Positions 1 to 6,086 of a stretch of DNA of 11,246 nucleotides are shown here, one piece after another. The stretch is from Euperipatoides rowelli (Eukaryota; Onychophora; Udeonychophora; Euonychophora; Peripatopsidae), in assembly GCA_003024985.2 (NCBI GenBank), contig PXIH01S0050258.1. One strand, written 5' to 3'. The notes beneath the pieces are model-generated. The model was not told the DNA's origin. It made no database searches and saw only the letters and a program-made list of their open reading frames with translations. Position 1 is the first letter of the stretch; each line of letters begins with the position of its first letter. Made by a program: the position numbers and the translations under genes.

Positions 1-517
1 TTATAGCCTAATCATAATCAATCTATTATGACAGTTAAAAACATTTCTTTCAACATTGAAATTTTAAATATGATTTTAAAAAAATGTCTGGAATTAAAAA
101 AAATAAAATCCGAATTGACTACTAGTTAAAAGTTTTGAAGGAGTCATTAACTCCACTCGTACAAACACACGTGTAGGATATTCAATTTATTGCTTGAACT
201 AATACTCAACATCTATGATGCTCAACTAATAGAATTATTCTACTCCCATCAATAAGTTGTAAAACTTCTAAAGCAAGTCAATTAGGTTCAGAGTTTCAAA
301 GCAAATTAATATATTTATATCCAGATTTATAAAATTAATAATCCAATAAGCATCTAACATTTCACAGATAATATGGCCAACTTTTAACTTACTACACAGT
401 ATTTATTAATGAGCCATGCATGAAATAAGAAAAACTTAAAATATAATAATATTTTGAAATAAACATATGGAAATGATTTAAAATGTAAATATTAAATCTA
501 CATAATATCTTGATCCA
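1..517. other. AT-rich stretch, no gene seen
   Basis: I see no open frame with protein-like composition, no RNA gene and no clear repeat structure here. The sequence is strongly A/T-rich with scattered short A and T runs, typical of decayed animal intergenic DNA. A promoter or enhancer could not be recognised by eye in such a background. Confidence 0.6.
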
Positions 518-960
518 CCAGAGCAGGCATTCTACATCCTAATCGGGGCCCCGGAATTGGAAAACCAGGCAAGGTCTGGTACCGCTCCTATATATTTTGA
601 TAAGCTTTTTTGTTTGTCTGTTGGAACACTTTGTTAGATTTTACAAGTCTACTTTTTTTTTTTTTTATAAGCTTTTTTTTTTTTTACTTCATAGCTATGT
701 AGTATGTTATGTAGTTTGGTCATCCATATCCTGGGCCCCGGGACTACAGCTCCAACCAACCCCCCTCCCCCTTTTTTTTTTTTGAAAAGTACTGATACTC
801 ATTTGAGAAATGGGTACCCAGGCAGAGGTCTCATCCTATTCTTTTTGTATAAAGCCTATATTTTTTCTAGAAATTCTACCTTTTTGCTCATTTATAATTT
901 TATTCTTTTTTTTTTGAGCTCTCGACCAGGCATTCATTTTTAATGCGGAACTGTTTGTTT
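518..960. repeat. Two diverged copies of a GC-boxed, poly-T-rich repeat
   Basis: Two related blocks follow each other. Copy A has GGGGCCCCGG at 545-554, CCAGGCAAGGTCT at 565-577, then TCCTAT and ATAAGC followed by a T run. Copy B repeats the order: GGGCCCCGGG at 733-742, CCAGGCAGAGGTCT near 818-831, TCCTATT and ATAAAGCC, then a T run. Copy B also carries an extra C-then-T homopolymer tract at about 758-783. CAGGCATTC occurs near both ends (about 524 and 926). Small open frames at 597-785 and 704-943 translate mainly to Phe, Leu and Pro from these tracts and are not genes. The family is not recognised. Confidence 0.45.
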
Positions 961-1127
961 GGTAATTCTCTGCCATTATATTCTTCATTGGTTGGTTGTT
1001 TTTTTAACTAAAAGGTTGTTTGATCATATCGGCTAAAAGTGAGAGTGCATTTATTTATAAACATGCATAATTTTGGGGGGAGGGGAGTAAACAGAGATTA
1101 TAAAAAATATTGAAGACTAAAAACAAT

Positions 1128-1135
1128 TACTCTGA
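1128..1135. repeat. Left target-site duplication TACTCTGA
   Basis: This octamer lies directly outside the left inverted-repeat end (GTAGATGTAAAT starts at 1136). The identical octamer lies directly outside the right end at 2049-2056. Such a pair is the footprint of insertion by a transposase that makes an 8-bp staggered cut. Confidence 0.75.
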
Positions 1136-2048
1136 GTAGATGTAAATTGAGGGTTCGAGTGCAACTTCCGGTTCCGGTTTTATCTAGGTCATTCAAATTC
1201 AAAATGGCTGACTTTCAGTTTGTATTTTGCTAGGTTTAAGAGGGTTTTAAGATGAAATGACATCATATGATGCTATATTAAGATGTATTATGGGTAATAT
1301 GTCCCATAATGCATTGTAAAATCCAAGATGGCTGACTTCCTGTTCCTAATTTTGCTAGGTTTAAGGGATTTTAAGACTGGAAGTGACATCATCAAGGAAG
1401 TCAAGCTCAAGGTCACTTTTCAAGCACAAGGTCAAGGTCAAGGTCATTTTCGAGTGAAAATTCAAGGTCAAGGTCACTCTATTAACCAGAAAGATCACTC
1501 TATTAACAGCAAGGTCACTCTATTAACCGGCAAGGTCATTCTATTAAATATGGGTGGGGCCTTGACCTTGCCCTTGCACTCGAAAAATTCGAACACACAA
1601 ACAGGAAGTCTAAAAATGACATTGACCTTGTGCTCGAAAATTTTGAGCACAATAACCGGAAGTCGAAAAATGACCTTGACCTTGCCCATTAATAAAGTGA
1701 CCTTGCCAGTTAATAGTGACCTTGACCTTGAATTTGAACTCAAAAAATGACCTTGACCTTGCAATCGAAAACTGACCTTGAGCTTGACTTTGACCTTGTG
1801 ATGTCACTTCCGGTCATAAAATCCCTTAAACCTAGCAAGATTATGAATAGGAAGTCAGCCATCTTGGATTTTACAACCCATAATACATCTTAATATAGCA
1901 TCATATGACATCATTTCATCTTAAAACCCCCTTAAACCTAGCAAAATACAAACTGGAAGTCGGCTATTTTGAATTTGAATGACCTTGACCTTTGTCCTAG
2001 ATAAAACCGGAACCGGAAGTTGCGCTCGAACCCCCGATTTACATCTAC
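1136..2048. mobile_element. Non-autonomous foldback DNA element with very long inverted repeats
   Basis: The 913-bp block is an inverted repeat over nearly its whole length. The outer 53 bases of each arm (1136-1188 and the complement of 1996-2048) differ at about three positions. Pairing then continues through matching blocks: ATGGCTGAC, TTGCTAGGTTTAAG, ATGACATCATATGATGC, TAAGATGTATTATGGG, a second AAGATGGCTGACTTCC, and the AAGGTCA arrays. The arms meet near 1560-1590. The right arm has a roughly 14-base extra AAGGTCA segment after the outer block. No transposase is encoded, so it must have moved in trans. An 8-bp duplication together with very long arms would fit a foldback derivative of a hAT-, P- or Mutator-type element. 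The octamer does not match the usual hAT pattern nTnnnnAn, so the superfamily is left open. Confidence 0.8.
1409..1800. repeat. Array of AAGGTCA heptamers with strand switch at the centre
   Basis: Roughly twenty perfect copies of AAGGTCA (or its complement TGACCTT) lie in the core of the foldback element. Some are in direct head-to-tail runs of two or three with a 6-base period, others are spaced by CTCTATTAAC-like linkers. All copies left of about 1545 read AAGGTCA on the plus strand; all copies right of about 1560 read TGACCTT, as expected from the inverted arms. Long reading frames at 1328-1750 (+), 1495-1764 (-) and 1610-1807 (-) arise from this periodic sequence and give Gly/Gln- or Lys/Leu-rich translations, so they are not called as genes. 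Confidence 0.75.
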
Positions 2049-2056
2049 TACTCTGA
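2049..2056. repeat. Right target-site duplication TACTCTGA
   Basis: Exact copy of 1128-1135, immediately after the right terminus CATCTAC at 2042-2048. The bases beyond the duplication on the two sides do not match, which marks the edge. Confidence 0.75.
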
Positions 2057-2151
2057 TTAAAATTAAATATACACTAATAACTTTTACCGATATAAATTTA
2101 TTAGCTCACGTCAAATTCAATCAATTTGGAACTAAAATTAAAGTTTTATAA

Positions 2152-2184
2152 GAATTCCGCATATCCATACATGCGGTGGAATTC
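2152..2184. repeat. Short imperfect hairpin with EcoRI-like ends
   Basis: GAATTCCGCAT at 2152-2162 pairs with ATGCGGTGGAATTC at 2171-2184 except for a three-base bulge. It lies between the foldback element and the next inverted-repeat element, outside both. No function is claimed. Confidence 0.4.
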
Positions 2185-2270
2185 CTGCTTATTCGGTGAC
2201 AAAGATGGGTATCGATGTACAGCGTACTTGCATTTTACTAAAAATATTGAGTTTCATATTTCAAAAAAAG

Positions 2271-2526
2271 TTTGATTAGATTCCGTTATTTGCCCACCAA
2301 CATAATTAACGTTAGGAGTCGCACAACAACTAAAACGTAGTAGTGTGTGTAATTAGTATTTTTTCACACCGATTTTAGTATATTTTCTTTACAGTCCTAA
2401 CCTTACCGTAACCCTGAACACTAGTATAATCTAGAGGTGAAATAATCTTTTGCTGAGCGCCGATCTAGATAATGTCAACTTACTCCATCAGCCATATTGG
2501 TGGGCAGATAACGGAATCTAACCAAA
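2271..2526. mobile_element. MITE-like element with about 33-bp terminal inverted repeats
   Basis: The 33 bases at 2271-2303 are the inverse of 2494-2526 with about three mismatches; the shared core is GATTCCGTTAT(C/T)TGCCCACCAA. The total span is about 256 bp and no coding sequence lies inside, so it is a small non-autonomous DNA element. A second 13-bp perfect inverted pair, AAATAATCTTTTG at 2440-2452 and CAAAAGATTATTT at 2523-2535, brackets the right terminal repeat, so the true right edge may lie a few bases further out. I could not find a convincing target-site duplication, so the superfamily is unknown. Confidence 0.65.
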
Positions 2527-2535
2527 AGATTATTT

Positions 2536-3048
2536 TGTTATAAAATAAACTAATATTAATAATAAATAGAAAATAAAATAATATGGATACATATTATACA
2601 GCACAAGTTTTGTTTTTGGACTTGGAATGTAAGGGTTACACACTATACAGGTCACCCCCCCCCCCCTTCGATGTTCTTAGAAAGTTTAAGTATATTTACT
2701 TTCTCTCAATAAATAATAGAATGAGCAATTAAAAAACGGCCAGAAAATCTATGACACAAAAAAAAATCAATTCAAAAGTAAAGACTCTTGTCCTTTGAAA
2801 GACAATTAATTAATCCATAATATTTAACTTCTGTTTGACAGACTAATAATTGTCTTATACAAAGGCACAGTTTTCATCCTTTCAGAGTTTATAGAAAGTC
2901 ATTACAAACAATGATCTCTACAAGAATATTCCTTTTTTTTATATTTTAGAAAGTTTTTATGTAATAAACCTATACAATGAGAACATAACACAAGGTAATT
3001 ACATAATAAAATTCAAGCCTACTGTATTATCTAAAATCCTTATAGTCT
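2536..3048. other. No gene; homopolymer tract only
   Basis: AT-rich sequence without a credible coding frame. The only marked structure is a run of 12 C at 2655-2666 and several A or T runs. Confidence 0.55.
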
Positions 3049-3746
3049 GTGGGCAAAAAAAGAGGGTGCTGATGTTCTGCGCAGATTTAGCTTGGGCACA
3101 GATGTTCTGTGTGGCTTTAGCCTTATGATACGTGGGGGAAAAGAGGGTGCAGATGTTTTGCAGGAGTTTAGCTAGGGCACAGATGTTCTGTGTGGGTTTA
3201 GCTAGAGCACAGTTGTTCTGTGTGGGTTTAGCTAGGGAGCATATGTTCTGTGCGGGTTTAGCTAGGGCGCAGATGTTATGCGTGAGTTTAGCTTTGGCAC
3301 AGATGTTCTGCACAGGTTTACTAGGTAGGGTGCGATATTCTACCCAGGTTTAGCTAGGACGCAGATGTTCTGTGCAGGTTTAGCTAGGACGCAGATGTTC
3401 TGCACAGGTTTAGCTAATGCGCAAATGTTCTGTGCGGGTTTAGCTAGGATGCAAATGTTCTGCGTGGGTTTAACTAGGATGCAGATGTTCTGCGTGGGTT
3501 TAGCTAGGGCGCAGATGTTCTGTGTGGGTTTAGCTAGGGTACAGATTTTATGCTTGGATTAAGCTAGGACGCAGATGTTCTGCGCAGGTTTAGCTAGGGC
3601 ACAGATGTTATGTGCGGGTTTGCTAGGGTGCAGATGTTATGCACGGGTTTGGCTTGGGCGCAGATTTCTGTGCAAGTTTAGCTAGGGCGCAGATGTTCTG
3701 GCCCGGTTTAGCTAGGGTGCAGATGTTCTGCACGAGTTTAGCTAGT
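3049..3746. repeat. 30-bp minisatellite, about 22 copies
   Basis: The unit approximates GCAGATGTTCTG, then a variable TGTG/CGCA-type tetranucleotide, then GGTTTAGCTAGGGC, 30 bases in all. The GATGTTCTG core starts at 3071, 3101, 3152, 3182, 3212, 3242, 3272, 3302, 3334, 3364, 3394 and so on to 3722. Most steps are exactly 30; a few copies have one-base losses (around 3620 and 3665), two-base gains (before 3334) or are strongly diverged (3334, 3544). The 51-base step from 3101 to 3152 carries a second GTGGG-A-rich-AGAGGGTGC block like the one just before copy 1, which suggests that a larger unit of about 81 bases was duplicated. Because 30 is a multiple of three, long frames appear on both strands with a 10-residue period; they are by-products, not a gene. 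Confidence 0.9.
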
Positions 3747-4657
3747 TCAAAGCTATTACTAAATAGTGCACATTGACATTTTAAAAGTTTTGGGACCCAG
3801 CCACTTTTATTAAATTAGGCTCCATGTGCCTACTAGGAAATTTTATTATTGTTTAGATAAAAGTTAAAATTACACAGCTTTATTTTAGGAATCACCCATA
3901 AATAACATCACACAAGATTTTCCCATTTTGTACCCCCTACCCCATCGCAACTTGACATGCATTTTAATACCCTCTATATGAAATTAATAATTTCAAATTA
4001 TGTTACAAATTTTTTACCCCCCCCCCTCCTTCCGCAAAACAAAATGGGGTTAATGCAATGGATTATACCATTTATTAATTTTTTAAAAAAAAACTAAAAA
4101 ACATATACAATATATTAAACAAGTATTAACCTATATGAAATATATTTTAATTTTTAAAATATATTTCTCTAAGCTAAGATAAAATGAATAATCTTAATGT
4201 ATTTTTTATTTGACTAATGTGCCCGTTCTTGCGATGCACCTTATGTGAAGAGGGTATGGTTCTACGGTAAATATGTCAATACTCAAAGAGTCCGTAAACC
4301 GGGTTAGGCCTGTATTTGATTTACAATAAATGCATATATAAGATTTCTAGATTCTCAAGTGTTAAAATGAGAATGACATGAGAATTTTTGAAATATCAAA
4401 CACAGACTATAGGGATTGTCAGAGTGCATATCCAACATTGCTCTACTACAACCCCTTCAGGGATCGGTCAGAGCTGCTGCCTCACCTTTGCCCTACCTCA
4501 TGGCTGACAACAATCCTTTGTGATTGGATAATTTTTTGATTGTTCAAAATTAATTATAAAAATAGACGCTAGACTCCATTTTCTTTATTCTTGAACAATT
4601 TAATCTAATGAAACCATCAAAATAAATTCCACTAATGTTAATGAAAGCAGTAAATAG
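3747..4657. other. No gene; AT-rich with a perfect hairpin
   Basis: No protein-like frame or RNA gene is evident over about 900 bases. Features are a C10 tract at 4017-4026 and a perfect hairpin at 4137-4167. A somewhat GC-richer patch at about 4430-4520 looks different from its surroundings, but I cannot assign it; it could be 5' leader of the LINE remnants that follow. Confidence 0.5.
4137..4167. repeat. Perfect AT hairpin, 14-bp stem, 3-base loop
   Basis: GAAATATATTTTAA pairs exactly with TTAAAATATATTTC across a TTT loop. It could be the remnant of an inverted-repeat element or a chance palindrome in AT-rich DNA. It is not followed by a T run that would suggest a Pol III transcript end. 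Confidence 0.5.
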
Positions 4658-4933
4658 ATGCAATTCAGTAATAATTCTATTCACGATGTAATAGCTTTTT
4701 GGGGTCAAGAGTTGCATAGCCTATTATTCACGGTGGCGCAGACTAAGATGGCCAATCTGAAAGAAGAAATTGCTTAAAAAGTCTCAATAAAATTATTGGT
4801 GACCAAAGAAAAACAAAAATTAGAACAACAGTTAGATGAAAAGGAAAAGGAATTTGATAGCTTTGTAAAACATTTGCTATATGAATTAATTATATATTTT
4901 TTAGAAACTTATATAGAAGTCAAAAATAGATGA
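4658..4933 (+). pseudogene. Decayed coiled-coil frame, possibly a LINE ORF1 remnant
   Basis: One frame stays open from an ATG at 4658 to a TGA at 4931, interrupted by a single TAA at 4775. The translation is about 90 residues. The second half is rich in Lys, Glu, Gln and Leu with heptad-like spacing (KEKQKLEQQLDEKEKEFDSF), as in a coiled coil. Non-LTR retrotransposon ORF1 proteins of the CR1, L2 and jockey type commonly carry such a coiled coil upstream of the reverse transcriptase ORF, and a LINE reverse transcriptase remnant lies about 630 bases downstream on the same strand. That placement is the main argument. No zinc knuckle, RRM or esterase motif is visible, so the assignment is tentative; a chance Lys-rich frame is a real alternative. 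Confidence 0.3.
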
Positions 4934-5074
4934 TGTCAGAATGGGTCATGGGGTGTCCTCCATTAGCATATATAGTGTAATTACTTAAAAATAAAATTCT
5001 AAGTTATGACATCACAGGTGGTGCGGCAATTTGAGAGAAAAATTGAAAAATAAATGAAGTCTTTCGCACATCTA

Positions 5075-5187
5075 TCTGCGTGCCTGTATGACCTCCAGTT
5101 CAAAATTGATAGATATGTCATAACTATTTAATATCATAGTTCTGCACACCTTAATGACGTCTCTTCCAGTTCAAAATCGTTAGATAT
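5075..5187. repeat. Two diverged tandem copies of about 71 bp
   Basis: CCAGTTCAAAATTGATAGATAT at 5095-5116 recurs as the same 22-mer with two changes at 5166-5187. Each is preceded by CTGC and a TGACxTC segment (5076 and 5142), giving a period of about 66-71 bases. It is a small local duplication of unknown origin. Confidence 0.5.
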
Positions 5188-5295
5188 AATATCCTTTAGG
5201 TATAACATATCCAAAAATCAAGGTCATAAGTTGTTGGAGGTGGGTGTGGCACTTCTGTAAATATCACCACTTAGAAAAATTAAAAAACAGAACAG

Positions 5296-5551
5296 TAAGC
5301 CAACCATCTTGGACTTTCTGCATCCGGAAATGGCCTAATGTACAGGACTGGAAGTCAGCCATCTTGGACTTTCTGCATCAGGAAGTGACCTACTGTGCAT
5401 GACCAGAAGTGGACTTGGACTGGATGTGATGTCATAAACCGGAAGTATAAGTTACATAAAAATCCGAACTATCGTTAAGAAACAGGGACAGGAAGTCAGC
5501 CTTCTTGGATTTTCTACATCAATAAGTGTCCTAATTTGCAAGACAGGAAGA
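5296..5551. repeat. Three copies of a GGAAGTCAGCCATCTTGGA motif unit
   Basis: CCATCTTGGACTTTCTGCAT occurs at 5304 and 5359 (55 bases apart) and, diverged, at 5500. Each is followed by a (A/C)GGAA(A/G)TG- or AAGTG-like segment and a CTAATGTACAGGAC-like tail. GATGTCATAAACCGGAAGT lies between the second and third copies. The same words (GGAAGTCAGCCATCTTGGA, GATGTCA, ACCGGAAGT) are in the arms of the foldback element at 1136-2048, and an isolated TCAAGGTCA lies just upstream near 5218. The block is therefore probably a diverged relative or fragment of that element family. Confidence 0.5.
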
Positions 5552-5559
5552 TACTTTTG

Positions 5560-6086
5560 ACCAGATTGATACTGTAACTTATACACATAATTTTTTAAAA
5601 AAAGCAATTGATGTCATATTTATAGCTTTATCTAATGCATATGATATGGTTGATTTGGGAGTGTTAATACATCGACTAATGGAAATTGAAATGCCAGTAG
5701 TACTTATTTGCTGGTTATTTAATTATTTGAACAGTAGATGTATTGCTGTGGTATTAGGTGATTATATTTCTAAAATAAATAAAACTAAATTAGGTCTTCC
5801 TCAAGGAGTATTGTCATCAGTTTTATTTAATATTTTATTAAAAGTAATTTAAATGATGGTATTGACTTCCTTACTTATCTATGCAGATGACATAAAATTG
5901 TTATCAAAAGATTGATAGTATTGAACAAGGATGTGAATTACAAAGAGATTTAACCTTGCTACAACAAAAATGTTCTAAACTGAATTTAACAATCAATTGC
6001 AAAAAAACAAAACAAAGGTGTTATATTTTGGTAATAATAATTTTGAACAAATATGTTATCATGGATACACTGTACAACACATAATA
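5560..6086 (+). pseudogene. LINE reverse transcriptase core, decayed
   Basis: Reverse transcriptase palm motifs of a non-LTR retrotransposon are readable in order. Motif A is FIALSNAYDMVD at about 5619-5654; the usual catalytic Asp two residues after the Phe is Ala. Motif B is GLPQGVLSSVLFNI near 5791-5832. Next comes an NLNDGIDFLTY segment, then motif C, YADD, at 5880-5891. The thumb-side segment reads IEQGCELQRDLTLL and VLYFG. Reading needs at least four frame changes (near 5843, 5879, 5910 and 6016) and passes stops, so the copy is dead. The longest open piece is 5646-5852. The style resembles CR1/L2/jockey-group elements. The frame breaks off at 6086, where a DNA element begins, and matching LINE sequence resumes after 8283. 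Confidence 0.85.

Noticed and set aside
1328-1750. 140-codon plus-strand open frame with GQGQGH-type repeats
   Set aside because: It lies wholly inside the foldback element and its composition comes from AAGGTCA heptamers; antisense frames of similar quality exist at 1495-1764 and 1610-1807.
2999-3562. Open frames on both strands with 10-residue repeats (2999-3313 minus, 3132-3353 and 3365-3562 plus)
   Set aside because: They follow from a 30-bp minisatellite whose period is a multiple of three; units with indels break them and no signal or domain is present.
3049-3746. CRISPR-like array
   Set aside because: Units are contiguous and nearly identical with no unique spacers, in a eukaryotic repeat setting.
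4200-4320. Possible tRNA or small RNA around the GC-richer words near 4220-4310
   Set aside because: No cloverleaf pairing, no B-box-like GGTTCGAATCC and no terminator T run could be assembled by eye.
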